DNA from: Hamadaea flava
GTDB lineage: Bacteria > Actinomycetota > Actinomycetes > Mycobacteriales > Micromonosporaceae
DNA length: 64,000 nt
Reading direction: 5' to 3'
Assembly (NCBI RefSeq): GCF_024172085.1
Contig: NZ_JAMZDZ010000001.1
Location: forward strand, 8,618,001 to 8,682,000
The position numbers and the translations under genes were made by a program. This document shows positions 34,825 through 43,869 of the stretch, piece after piece (positions within the stretch are counted from its first letter, which is position 1; each line of letters opens with the position of its first letter). The notes beneath the pieces were generated by a model. That model was not told the origin of the DNA, made no database searches, and saw only the letters and a program-made list of their open reading frames with translations.

Positions 34825-36257
34825 CCGCCGACGCCCGCACCCGACCCACGACGTTCAGCGGTGGCCGGCTGGTACGACTGGAACTGCGCCGGAACGCGAT
34901 GCTGTGGATGTCGCCCGCCATGGCGGTGCTGTTCTTTCTCGTCGTCTATCGCCGGAGCCAGGCGCTGCCACCACTGTGGAGTCTGCGGGCGATGGACATG
35001 CAGACCGCCATCGTCTCGATCTTCGTGCCGGTCGTGGTCGGCGTGGCCGCGTGGGTCGGTGGCCGCGAGGCCCGGCACGGCTTGACCGATCTGCTGTCGA
35101 CCACGGCCCGGTCCCGCTGGGCACGCCAATGCGTGGCATGGGCGGCCACCACCGGCTGGGCCGTCGCGGCGTACGCGGCATGCGTGACGATCTTGTATGT
35201 CGACATCGGACGCCACACCACCTGGGGCGGGCCGCTGTGGTGGCCCGCCGCCGTGGGAGCGGCATCGCTGCCGGCGTTCACCGCAATCGGCTTCGTCGCC
35301 GGGGCCCTGGTGCCCGGCCGGTTCACCGCGCCGCTCGCGGCCGTCGCAGCCTTCCTGGCGCTGGAGATCAGCGCCAACTTCATCCACGGCGACCATTCGC
35401 CGTGGCAGATCTCCCCGCTGGTCCCCGGATTGTGGAACATGGGCCCGAACCCGGACCTGGCCACGTTCTATCCGTACCTGCCCGACCTGGCGCGGGTGCA
35501 ACTGGTGTTCCTCGTGGGCGTAGCCGTGATGCTGCTGGGCACGCTCGGGGTGACCGGATCGGGCAGCCACCGGCAACGCCGGGTCGCCGCCGTGCTCACC
35601 GCAGGCGGGCTGCTGGCCGGCACGGTCGCCGTCGCCCTGGCGGGCACGGCCCGGCTCGACGCCCACGGCATGATCGCCATCGCCGCCGTGCACGACAGCT
35701 CCGATGACCGGCCCGTGGCGTACACGCCGGTGTGCAGCGCATCGGAGATCCCGGTCTGCCTTCACCCGGCGTTCGCCGCCGACCTGCGCACTGTGACCGC
35801 CGCGCTGGGACCCGTGCTTCGGGACCTGGCCGGCGTGCCGGGCGCGCCGTCGCGCATCGGGCAGGCGACCGTGGTCTACCGCCAGGGGATCGGCAACGGG
35901 TTCACCGTACGCGCGGCGGATCCGCAGGTGAGCGGCGACCCGACGGTGCTGTGGCTGCTCCTGCGGAACCAGGTCCCCGGTCCGTCGATGACGAACGACG
36001 AACTGCTTGCCGAGCTGCGTACGCAGACCGTGCGCGCCATCGTGTCCCGCGTCGTCACCGACGGCGAGGTGTCCACCCGGGCTCAGCAGGCTGTCATCGA
36101 CGCGTACGCCGGGACGGCCGATGCGGAGCCGGGCAGTCCGGCGGCGCAGGCGGCCCAGCGGTTCGCCGCCCTGACCCCGGACACCCGGCACGCATGGCTG
36201 GTCGCGAACGTCGCGGCGTTGCGAGCCGGATCGCTCGACCTGGATCAGCTGCCATGA
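34821..36257 (+). CDS. ABC-2-like membrane permease with C-terminal domain
   Basis: The 478-residue protein begins at ATG 34821 with a 4-bp overlap. The first 290 residues contain six to seven transmembrane helices (MLWMSPAMAVLFFLVV, TAIVSIFVPVVVGVAAWV, VFLVGVAVMLLGTLGV). A further hydrophobic helix near 275 (GGLLAGTVAVALAGTA) leads into a soluble C-terminal domain of about 190 residues with a Cys pair (TPVCSASEIPVCLHPAF), probably outside the cell. It is presumably the membrane partner of the ATPase. The extracytoplasmic domain is unusual for a simple exporter. Confidence 0.75.
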   Translation: MTADARTRPTTFSGGRLVRLELRRNAMLWMSPAMAVLFFLVVYRRSQALPPLWSLRAMDMQTAIVSIFVPVVVGVAAWVGGREARHGLTDLLSTTARSRWARQCVAWAATTGWAVAAYAACVTILYVDIGRHTTWGGPLWWPAAVGAASLPAFTAIGFVAGALVPGRFTAPLAAVAAFLALEISANFIHGDHSPWQISPLVPGLWNMGPNPDLATFYPYLPDLARVQLVFLVGVAVMLLGTLGVTGSGSHRQRRVAAVLTAGGLLAGTVAVALAGTARLDAHGMIAIAAVHDSSDDRPVAYTPVCSASEIPVCLHPAFAADLRTVTAALGPVLRDLAGVPGAPSRIGQATVVYRQGIGNGFTVRAADPQVSGDPTVLWLLLRNQVPGPSMTNDELLAELRTQTVRAIVSRVVTDGEVSTRAQQAVIDAYAGTADAEPGSPAAQAAQRFAALTPDTRHAWLVANVAALRAGSLDLDQLP

Positions 36258-36901
36258 CCGTCCACACCCGAACCGCACAGCCGGTGACAGTGCGCCCGAA
36301 TGCGTGGGTGAGGCTGGCTCGGCTGCACGCCGCCAGCCGTCGCGTACCTGTGGCACTCGCGGCGCTGGCCGCCTGCGCGATCGGACTGCGGGTGGCCCTG
36401 TACGCGAGCTGGAACACCTACGGCGCGTTGCAGATGCCGCTCATGGTCGAAGCCGGCTGCGCCGCCGCGGTGGTGGTGACCCTGGCCGGCCCGTTCGGCG
36501 AGCCCGAACGAGTCACCGGCCGGGCGTTGGCCTGGCTGCGGCTGGGCACCGTCGGCCTGCTGACCGTGGCCGCAGTCGTGGCGTTGGCCGTCGCCGCGAC
36601 CGGGATGGAGCTGGCCGGTGGGTTCCCGGCGATGGTGCGTAACGTCGTCGGGCTGATCGGCATCGGCTTGCTGTGCGGCGTCGTCCTCGGCGGAGCGCTC
36701 GCGTGGACCGGGCCCGTCGTCTACCTGATCGTCGGCGTCTATGGGCTCTACACCCAGTGGCATGACCCGGCGGTGACCACGCCGTGGCTCTGGCCCAGCC
36801 GGCCGAGCCATGATCTTGGCGGTGCCTTGTGCGCCGGTCTGGTGTTCCTCGTCGGGCTGGTGCTGTTCGTCCGCCGCGGAGCACGCGACCCGATCGACTG
36901 A
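36254..36901 (+). CDS. integral membrane protein, last gene of sigma-ABC operon
   Basis: ATG 36254 overlaps the permease stop by 4 bp, giving 215 residues. Five to six helices are predicted by eye (PVALAALAACAIGLRVAL, MVEAGCAAAVVVTLAG, VGLLTVAAVVALAVAAT, LIGIGLLCGVVLGGALAW, LVFLVGLVLFV). No conserved motif is recognised. It is best regarded as another membrane component of the same transporter or its accessory. Confidence 0.7.
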   Translation: MTVHTRTAQPVTVRPNAWVRLARLHAASRRVPVALAALAACAIGLRVALYASWNTYGALQMPLMVEAGCAAAVVVTLAGPFGEPERVTGRALAWLRLGTVGLLTVAAVVALAVAATGMELAGGFPAMVRNVVGLIGIGLLCGVVLGGALAWTGPVVYLIVGVYGLYTQWHDPAVTTPWLWPSRPSHDLGGALCAGLVFLVGLVLFVRRGARDPID

Positions 36902-36938
36902 CCCGCGCACGTAAACGCGCCGGGCTCGGCGCACGCCT

Positions 36939-36944
36939 TATGAT
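36939..36944 (+). promoter_or_regulatory. -10 box for leaderless amidohydrolase gene
   Basis: TATGAT, close to the consensus TATAAT, ends 6 nt before ATG 36951. There is no ribosome site, which fits a leaderless transcript starting at the A of ATG. Confidence 0.5.
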
Positions 36945-36950
36945 CTTGGT

Positions 36951-38102
36951 ATGACGTCGCTCAGGATCACCGATGTCCGACCGTGGGGCGGACCGGCCAC
37001 CGACCTTCATGTCGTCGACGGCGTGTTCGTGGCGACCGCGTCGAGCCCGGACGCCGAGGTGGTGCCCGGCGGCGGCCGGATCGCACTGCCGGGTCTGGTC
37101 GACGCGCACGCGCACCTGGACAAGACCTCATGGGGTACGCCGTATCGCCCGCACTCGGCCGGACCCAGCCTCGCCTCCCTGATCGACAACGAGCGCGCCC
37201 ACCGGGGTGACCTCGGCCCGGTCCGCGAACGGGTCGGCGCATTGCTCGACCGGCACATCGACCGGGGCGTCCTGCACGTGCGCAGCCACGTCGACGTCGA
37301 CCCGCAGATCGGCCTGGATTCGGTGACCGGCGTACTGGCGGCGGCGGCCGAGCGGGCCGGACGCGTCACGGTCGAGGTCGTCGCGTTCCCGCAGAGCGGA
37401 TTGCTGACCCGTGCCGGGACCGCGGAACTCATGGCTGACGCGATCGACGCGGGCGCGCAGCTGATCGGCGGCCTCGACCCGGCCGGGTTCGACGGCGACC
37501 CGATCCGCCACCTGGACACCATCTTCGGCATCGCGGCGGACAAGCACGTGGGACTCGACATCCATCTGCACGACCGGGGGACGCTCGGGGCGTGGCAGAT
37601 CGAGCGGATCGCCGAGCGTACCGAGGCGCTCGGAGTGCGGGGCAAGGTCACCATCGCCCACTGCTACGCGTTGAGCACCGTCGACGACGTACGCCAGGGC
37701 GCCCTGATCGAGCTGTTGGCGGCGGCCGACATCGCGCTCACCACAACGGTGCCGGGCACGACGCCGCAGCTGCCGTTGGCCCGGCTGGCCGCGGCGGGCG
37801 TACGCGTCGGGCTCGGCCATGACGGCGTACGCGATCTGTGGAGCCCCTACGGCACCGGCGATCTGCTCGACAAGGCGCTCGCGCTCGCCGTCGCCTCCGG
37901 CTACCGGCAGGACGACGACATCGAGCGTACGGCGCGCATCGCGACCGAAGGCGGAGCCCGCGTCCTCGGCCTGCCCGACTACGGCCTGGAGCCGGGATGC
38001 CGGGCGAACCTGCTGCTCATCCCGGCCGAGAGCCTCGTCGAAGCGGTGACGCAGCGTCCCGTCGACCGGACCGTCATCGCCGGTGGAACGGTCGTGCGAT
38101 GA
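36951..38102 (+). CDS. amidohydrolase-superfamily protein (cytosine-deaminase-like)
   Basis: This 383-residue enzyme has the metal-binding pattern of the amidohydrolase barrel: LVDAHAHLDK (HxH on strand 1), the strand HVRSHVDVD, a further ligand in LDIHLHD, VTIAHCYAL (histidine of strand 6) and GHDGVRDLWSPYG (catalytic Asp of strand 8). The order and spacing resemble cytosine deaminase and related N-acyl or triazine hydrolases. The likely chemistry is metal-dependent deamination or C-N hydrolysis of a small heterocycle. The start overlaps nothing upstream, and the stop overlaps the PIG-L gene by 4 bp. Confidence 0.85.
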   Translation: MTSLRITDVRPWGGPATDLHVVDGVFVATASSPDAEVVPGGGRIALPGLVDAHAHLDKTSWGTPYRPHSAGPSLASLIDNERAHRGDLGPVRERVGALLDRHIDRGVLHVRSHVDVDPQIGLDSVTGVLAAAAERAGRVTVEVVAFPQSGLLTRAGTAELMADAIDAGAQLIGGLDPAGFDGDPIRHLDTIFGIAADKHVGLDIHLHDRGTLGAWQIERIAERTEALGVRGKVTIAHCYALSTVDDVRQGALIELLAAADIALTTTVPGTTPQLPLARLAAAGVRVGLGHDGVRDLWSPYGTGDLLDKALALAVASGYRQDDDIERTARIATEGGARVLGLPDYGLEPGCRANLLLIPAESLVEAVTQRPVDRTVIAGGTVVR

Positions 38103-38827
38103 GCACGCCGTCGGCCATCCTCGTCTCGCCGCATCTCGACGACGCGGCGTTCTCCGCGGCGTCGCGGGCGATGACACCGGGAACGCAGGTGGTCACCGTC
38201 TACGCCGGTGACCCGCCGCCGCACATCGGGCTCACCGACTACGACCGGTTCACTCGCGCGGAATCGTCCACAGCGCGGCACGCCGAGCGGCTCGCGGAGG
38301 ACGAGGCGGGCATGGCACTGCTGGGCTGCGACGTGGTGCGCCTGGACGAACTGGACCAGCAGTACCGCGGCGGGCCACCCGACCATGATCGTCTGGTGGA
38401 GCGGCTGCGCGGATACTGCGACGGAGTGGGGGAGATCTGGGCGCCGGCCGCGCTGGGCTCGGCCGTCGACCATGCCTCGGTCCGGGACGCGGCGATCGTG
38501 GCGGCCACGCAGGACGCCGACGTCTACTTGTACGCAGACATCCCGCGTGCGGTGACCTTCGGCTGGCCGACCTGGGTGACCGGGCGACCGGAGCCGCAGT
38601 ACGTGGACGTCGAATGGTGGCTGGAACGCGAGCTGGAAGCCTGTGGTCTGGACCCGTCGCGACTGACGCGGCACGCCGTCGCGCTGACCGACGCCCAGCG
38701 CGACCGCAAGCAGCGCGCGGTGGCCTGCTATCGGACCCAGCTTCCGGCGCTGTGCCTGAGCACCGACGGCCCGAACCGGTGGGACGCTTTCCTGGACTTC
38801 GAGGTCGCCTGGCGCTACCGGCGGTGA
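38099..38827 (+). CDS. PIG-L family (LmbE-like) deacetylase
   Basis: ATG 38099 overlaps the amidohydrolase stop (ATGA), and the protein has 242 residues. It opens with ILVSPHLDDAAFSA, the zinc-binding PHxDD signature, and has a later histidine in AVDHASVRDAA that fits the third metal ligand. PIG-L enzymes remove acetyl groups from N-acetylglucosamine-type substrates in mycothiol and glycolipid synthesis and in antibiotic pathways. Coupling to an amidohydrolase suggests that both act on one amino-sugar or amide compound. The exact substrate is not visible. Confidence 0.82.
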   Translation: MSTPSAILVSPHLDDAAFSAASRAMTPGTQVVTVYAGDPPPHIGLTDYDRFTRAESSTARHAERLAEDEAGMALLGCDVVRLDELDQQYRGGPPDHDRLVERLRGYCDGVGEIWAPAALGSAVDHASVRDAAIVAATQDADVYLYADIPRAVTFGWPTWVTGRPEPQYVDVEWWLERELEACGLDPSRLTRHAVALTDAQRDRKQRAVACYRTQLPALCLSTDGPNRWDAFLDFEVAWRYRR

Positions 38828-38835
38828 GCTGAGAG

Positions 38836-39735
<900 letters not shown>

Positions 39736-41007
39736 TCAGCGGGTCGCGTCGGAGCGTCGTAGCCAGGCGTGTGTCGCCGCGGTCAGGGCTTGGATCCCGG
39801 TGGGCAGGGCGAGCGCGGCGTAGGGCGCGAACTGCGGCGAGTGGTTGCCGGGTAGACGGGCGATTCGGGTGGCGGGGTCCCCGGAGACGGAACGCCATTG
39901 GGCTGGCCCGATCACGCCGAGCATCCAATACCCCGTCGGGACTCCGTCCGTGGTGTAGTGCGGGAAGTCTTCGGTGGCCAGTGACGGCGGCCAGTCGGCT
40001 ACGCGTGCGTTGCCGAACGCCTGCCGGTGCGCGTCGCGTAGGCGGGCGGTGACCGCGGGGTCGGGCGTGTTGGACGGGGACTGCGCGACGACGCGTATGC
40101 GGGGTTCGCCGGGGGACTCGGCGGCCGCGCAGGCGGCGCGGGTGATCCGCTCGACCGCTTCGCGCATGCGGGTCAGGGCCGCGGGCGAATAGGCCCGCAT
40201 GGTGACTCCGAGGGTGGCGCTGTCGGCGACGACGTTGGGGCTGGTGCCGGCCGTCAGCTGTCCGACGGTGAGCCCGGCGGGCTCGGTCGGGTCGGTGTGC
40301 TGTGCGCGGACGGTCTGTAGCTGCATGACGATCAGCGCGGCGGTGACGACTGGGTCGTCGCAATGGCGCGGGGTGGCGATGTGACCACCTCGGCCGGAGA
40401 TGGTGATCTCCAGGGTGATGGAACTCGCCGTCATCAATGGGCCGTGGGCCACCATGCCGGCCGGCAGCGGCGCGCAGTGCTGGGCGAGGGCGACGTCGGG
40501 GCGGCCCCACCGGGTGTACAGCCCGTCGTCGAGCATGGCGGTCGCCCCGTGCAGCGTCTCCTCGGCCGGCTGGCCGACCGCCAGCACCGTGCCGCGCCAC
40601 CCGTCCCGGTCCTCGGACAGTACGCGGGCGGCTCCTGCCAGGGACGCCAGGTGCAGGTCGTGGCCGCACGCGTGCATGACCGGGACCGCGTCGCCCCGAG
40701 GGCCGGGGGCGACGGCAGTGCTGGCATAGGGCAGCCCAGTCTGCTCGGCTACGGCAAGCGCGTCGAGTTCGGCGCGGAGCAACACCGTCGGGCCATCGCC
40801 GTTGGTGAGCCGGCCGACGACGCCATGCCCGCCGACGCCGGTGGTCACGGTGAAGCCCGCATGCCGCAGTCCGTCGGCGAAGGCTGCGGCGGTGCGCTCC
40901 TCCGCGCCCGACAGTTCGGGGTTGGCGTGCAACTGCCGGTACAGCTCGAGTGCCTCGCGCAGCGTATCGGCGGGCACGGCCGGCGCGGACTGCACGACAT
41001 CCTGCAT
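39736..41007 (-). CDS. M20 family metallopeptidase/amidohydrolase
   Basis: The start is placed at ATG 41005-41007 (MQDVVQSAPAVPADTL), just before the first conserved helix; the frame extends upstream without a ribosome site. The product has 423 residues with the M20D signatures: LHANPELSGAEERTA (27-41), a metal-binding His-Ala-Cys-Gly-His-Asp (112-117), PAEETLHGA (glutamate pair) and a His near the C-terminus. Enzymes of this group hydrolyse N-acyl amino acids, indole-acetyl conjugates or hippurate. It is divergent from the RiPP precursor genes; a pathway role is not implied. Confidence 0.85.
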   Translation of the reverse strand: MQDVVQSAPAVPADTLREALELYRQLHANPELSGAEERTAAAFADGLRHAGFTVTTGVGGHGVVGRLTNGDGPTVLLRAELDALAVAEQTGLPYASTAVAPGPRGDAVPVMHACGHDLHLASLAGAARVLSEDRDGWRGTVLAVGQPAEETLHGATAMLDDGLYTRWGRPDVALAQHCAPLPAGMVAHGPLMTASSITLEITISGRGGHIATPRHCDDPVVTAALIVMQLQTVRAQHTDPTEPAGLTVGQLTAGTSPNVVADSATLGVTMRAYSPAALTRMREAVERITRAACAAAESPGEPRIRVVAQSPSNTPDPAVTARLRDAHRQAFGNARVADWPPSLATEDFPHYTTDGVPTGYWMLGVIGPAQWRSVSGDPATRIARLPGNHSPQFAPYAALALPTGIQALTAATHAWLRRSDATR

Positions 41008-41075
41008 GGGCGCAGTCTGGCAGGCCGCGCTCACAGATCGCTGACATCGGGTGTCGCCGCAGTGAGGCCGGTTCG

Positions 41076-41089
41076 TGACGGCCTGACGG
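41076..41089 (+). promoter_or_regulatory. direct TGACGG repeats upstream of precursor genes
   Basis: TGACGG occurs at 41076-41081 and 41084-41089, about 70 bp before the first precursor start. The 8-bp period does not match the 11-bp period usual for SARP binding. The region must hold the precursor promoter, but no clean -35/-10 pair is visible. Confidence 0.25.
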
Positions 41090-41155
41090 TGAACTGAGGA
41101 CGCCTGGAAATCCTGGGCTCCCCCCGATAAGGCGGAACGACACAAGGAGTACGCC

Positions 41156-41350
41156 ATGAACGGTCAGACGGACCTCGACGCCATCGCGCAGGAGATTCTG
41201 GCGCTGGAGTCGGAGACGTTCGCGATCTCGGACTACACCGATGTCACGGAGGCGGTGCTCGCCTCGACGTCGTGTTCGGCGACCACCTCGTGCTGCAGCA
41301 GCACCACCTCGAGCACCAGCTCGGCCTCGTCCACCTCCTGCTGCGGCTGA
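41156..41350 (+). CDS. thiopeptide-type RiPP precursor peptide, copy 1
   Basis: The peptide has 64 residues, with AAGGAG seven bases before ATG. The leader (about 1-36) is acidic and contains LESETFAISDYTDVTEAV, the style of thiopeptide/TOMM leaders. The inferred core (37-64) starts STSCSATTSCC and ends SSTSCCG. It has 13 Ser, 7 Thr and 5 Cys (Cys40, 46, 47, 62, 63), so 25 of 28 residues can be cyclised or dehydrated. Residue 57 is Ala. The second copy follows after 34 bp. The exact cleavage site is inferred. The downstream YcaO, SagB and LanB genes make the assignment strong. Confidence 0.9.
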   Translation: MNGQTDLDAIAQEILALESETFAISDYTDVTEAVLASTSCSATTSCCSSTTSSTSSASSTSCCG

Positions 41351-41384
41351 CCTCAGCTCGCACAGCCACCCCAAGGAGTACGCC

Positions 41385-41579
41385 ATGAACGGTCAGACGG
41401 ACCTCGACGCCATCGCGCAGGAGATTCTGGCGCTGGAGTCGGAGACGTTCGCGATCTCGGACTACACCGATGTCACGGAGGCGGTGCTCGCCTCGACGTC
41501 GTGTTCGGCGACCACCTCGTGCTGCAGCAGCACCACGTCGAGCACGAGCAGCCAGTCCTCGACGTCGTGCTGCGGCTGA
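41385..41579 (+). CDS. thiopeptide-type RiPP precursor peptide, copy 2
   Basis: The 64-residue peptide is identical to copy 1 except Gln instead of Ala at position 57. The first 50 codons, and the 13 bases before ATG that include the AAGGAG site, are identical in DNA to copy 1. Codons 51, 54, 56, 58, 59, 60 and 61 carry only synonymous differences. Both copies should be processed by the same enzymes, giving two congeners. A GC hairpin follows the stop. Confidence 0.9.
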   Translation: MNGQTDLDAIAQEILALESETFAISDYTDVTEAVLASTSCSATTSCCSSTTSSTSSQSSTSCCG

Positions 41580-41595
41580 TTCAGCACGATACGCG

Positions 41596-41629
41596 GTGGC
41601 CCCGCCGGTGACTCCGGTGGCGGCCACCG
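41596..41629 (+). terminator. strong hairpin after precursor genes
   Basis: GGTGG (41596-41600) and CCACC (41625-41629) close a hairpin whose inner arms (CCGCCGG and CCGG-T-GGCGG) extend the stem almost to a short loop. It lies 17 bases after the second precursor. It may end most transcripts so that the abundant precursor mRNA exceeds the enzyme mRNA. Confidence 0.6.
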
Positions 41630-41717
41630 CTCTCCGAACCGGCCGAGCGGACGCGGTCAGCGGGTAGACGGTTCTGCGTACTTGACCGTTGATCACGTTG
41701 TTAAGAGTATGAAAAAC

Positions 41718-41954
41718 ATGAATAGCTCGATCACTGTGCGTGAGGCGGCCCGCAACAGCGACGCCTTTTTCGTGCGGCTGTGGAAGCTACCCGGAAACGG
41801 CGTCGCGAGTGTGGACAAGACCTGTTCGCCTCCTGTCAAGCGCTGTGGCAAGACGATGTCGACGGGTATCTGCGTCCGTTGCTGTGCTGCTTCTGGCCTG
41901 GTCCGAAGCGCCCTGAATGCGGCGTCGCGGCACGACCGAAGAGCGCGGTGGTGA
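41718..41954 (+). CDS. doubtful 78-residue Cys-containing ORF
   Basis: The frame starts MNSSITVREAARNSDAFFVR and later has five cysteines (DKTCSPPVKRCGK, GICVRCCAAS). It could be expressed from the leaderless-type box GAGTAT 7 nt upstream. Codon third positions are less biased than in neighbouring genes, which argues against a real protein. It is listed because of its place inside a RiPP cluster. Confidence 0.2.
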   Translation: MNSSITVREAARNSDAFFVRLWKLPGNGVASVDKTCSPPVKRCGKTMSTGICVRCCAASGLVRSALNAASRHDRRARW

Positions 41955-42105
41955 CAGTGACCGCATGGTTGTGCCAGCGCGGTGCACTGTCCAGTCAGCG
42001 GACCGTGGAAAGACGATTAGCGGTGATCTCCAACGCCTATTCGGGGCGCTGGAGGAATCCAATTTCGGCGAATTGCCGAGGCTTCGGCCCGCGCGGCGGC
42101 CATCG

Positions 42106-43869
42106 ATGATCTTCCGGGTGCTGGGCCCGCTGGCGCTTGCCCATGGACCGGACTCGGTGGTGTTGCCGCCCTCTCGAGTCGCCAGCATGCTCGCGGCCCT
42201 GCTGCTGCGGCCCAACGAGATCGTCCCGGTGCCCTCCCTTCAGGAGGCGATCTGGGGAGACGACCAGCCGGCTGCCGCCAAGTCCGCACTGCAGACCTGC
42301 GCGATGCGGCTGCGCCAACTGTTCGTCCGGCACGCGATCATCGCCTCGGCCATCGAGACCGTGCCCGGTGGCTACCGGTTCTCCGCGACCGAGGAAACAC
42401 TCGACCTGGTCCGCTTCCGGGAGATGGCGTCGGCCGCGCAGGCCGAGCCGCAGTCCGACCGGCAGCTGGTGCTGTTGGAGGGAGCCCTGGCCCTCTGGCG
42501 TGGCCCGTTGCTGGCCAACGTGCCGTCAGTGAGCCTGCATCGCGACGCGGTGCCCCGGCTCAACGAGGAGCGGCTGCGGGTTCTCGAACGGCTTTGCGAG
42601 CTGAAGATCCAGCTCGGCCTGGCACCTTCGGCGCTGGTGCAGCTGTGGGAGGAGACCCGAGCCTATCCGGGTAACGAACGGCTGGCCGAGCTGCTCATCG
42701 AGGCGCTCTACCGGACCGGTCGCCAGCCCGAGGCGCTGGCCGAGCACCGGCGAGTGAAGCGGTTCCTCGCCGAGGAACTAGGCGTGGACTTGGGGCCGCG
42801 GTTACGCCGGCTGGAACTCAGCATCCTCAACGGTGAGGAACGTGGTGACCTGGACAAGTCCGCAGGCGCCGACGCGGCACCGGCCGATCGAGGCCCACGG
42901 GTCGACTCGCCACAGGGTTTCGTCGGTCGCGCGGGCATCGTCGACAGCGTCAGCGCGTACCTGCGCGACGGTGCCGGCGTGGTGGTGCTGACCGGGCTGC
43001 CCGGGGTCGGCAAGACCGCATTGGCCCGGCGGGTCGCCGGCGGGATGGACGACGTGTTCCCGGCGGGGCAGCTGCTGGTGTCCATGCGCGGCGCCGACGC
43101 GACGCCGTTGGACGCCGCCAGACTGGCCGACCGGCTCGCGCGCTGGCCACGCGGCGCCACGACCCAGCGCGGCCTGTTGATCCTCGACGACGTGGACGAC
43201 GTGCCGCAGGTCCTGGCCGGTGCGCACCTCTGGGCACCCGGTGACGCCGTCCTGCTCACCAGCCAGTTCAGCCTGGCCGGGGTGGTCGCCCGATTCGGCG
43301 GGCGGATCGAACGCGTCGGCGGTCTCAGCCCCGCCGAATCGGTGGCGTTGCTGGCCGCGCTCATCGGAGGAGAACGCGCCGATGCCGAGCCAGCCGCGGT
43401 CGCGGCGCTGGCCGAGCTGTGCGGCCATCTACCGCTGGCGTTGCGTGTCGCCGCCGCGCGGCTGATGACCAGGGCGACCGGCGTCGCCGAGTTCGTCGCC
43501 TGGGTACGCGAGAACCCGATCAGCCGGCTGACCCTGCCGGGCGACCCTGACATGGCGCTGCACGGCCGCCTGGAAACCGCGGTGAACCGGCTGCCACCAC
43601 CGTTGGCCGACGCCGTGCTGCGGCTGCACGAGCTGGACCGGCTCGACCCGCGCACGGTGGCCGAGCGGCTGGCGATCACCCCTGACGCCGCCGAGGCGAT
43701 CCTCGACCAGCTCGCCGACGCAAGCCTGCTCGACGCGTACGCCGGTCAATACCGGATGCGTGATCTGTTGCGCCTCTACTCGCGTGGCGCGCTGGACGGA
43801 AGGCGGCCGACCGGCGTCACGACCACCCTTCGGCCGCCGGAACGGAGCTCTGATGAGGAACGTGTTTGA
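42106..43869 (+). CDS. SARP-type regulator with BTAD and NB-ARC domains
   Basis: The protein has 587 residues, with the start placed at ATG 42106 because the OmpR-like winged helix begins there (MIFRVLGPLALAHGPDSVVL). Domains: winged helix (1-93), bacterial transcriptional activation domain (about 100-243), a linker, and an NB-ARC ATPase with P-loop GLPGVGKT (297-304) and LILDDVDDV as Walker B. There is no long TPR sensor at the end. AfsR/SARP proteins activate antibiotic gene clusters, so this is the probable pathway activator. Its 3' end overlaps the start of the leader-binding protein gene. Confidence 0.88.
   Translation: MIFRVLGPLALAHGPDSVVLPPSRVASMLAALLLRPNEIVPVPSLQEAIWGDDQPAAAKSALQTCAMRLRQLFVRHAIIASAIETVPGGYRFSATEETLDLVRFREMASAAQAEPQSDRQLVLLEGALALWRGPLLANVPSVSLHRDAVPRLNEERLRVLERLCELKIQLGLAPSALVQLWEETRAYPGNERLAELLIEALYRTGRQPEALAEHRRVKRFLAEELGVDLGPRLRRLELSILNGEERGDLDKSAGADAAPADRGPRVDSPQGFVGRAGIVDSVSAYLRDGAGVVVLTGLPGVGKTALARRVAGGMDDVFPAGQLLVSMRGADATPLDAARLADRLARWPRGATTQRGLLILDDVDDVPQVLAGAHLWAPGDAVLLTSQFSLAGVVARFGGRIERVGGLSPAESVALLAALIGGERADAEPAAVAALAELCGHLPLALRVAAARLMTRATGVAEFVAWVRENPISRLTLPGDPDMALHGRLETAVNRLPPPLADAVLRLHELDRLDPRTVAERLAITPDAAEAILDQLADASLLDAYAGQYRMRDLLRLYSRGALDGRRPTGVTTTLRPPERSSDEERV

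Larger units (their letters stand above)
41580..42105. other. 526-bp region between precursors and regulator, partly AT-richer
   Basis: After the hairpin the base composition becomes noticeably less GC-rich, around 41690-41790. A promoter-like TTGACC (41682-41687) and GAGTAT (41705-41710), 17 bp apart, precede ATG 41718 by 7 nt. Short overlapping frames exist (41718-41954 and 41780-42109), both containing several cysteines, but none is homologous to anything I recognise. The segment may be the 5' leader of the regulator gene. Confidence 0.45.

Noticed and set aside
41156-41579. The two precursor genes as a tandem DNA repeat or short CRISPR-like array
   Set aside because: There are only two units, both coding with ribosome sites, and their differences are synonymous in one reading frame, so they are duplicated genes.
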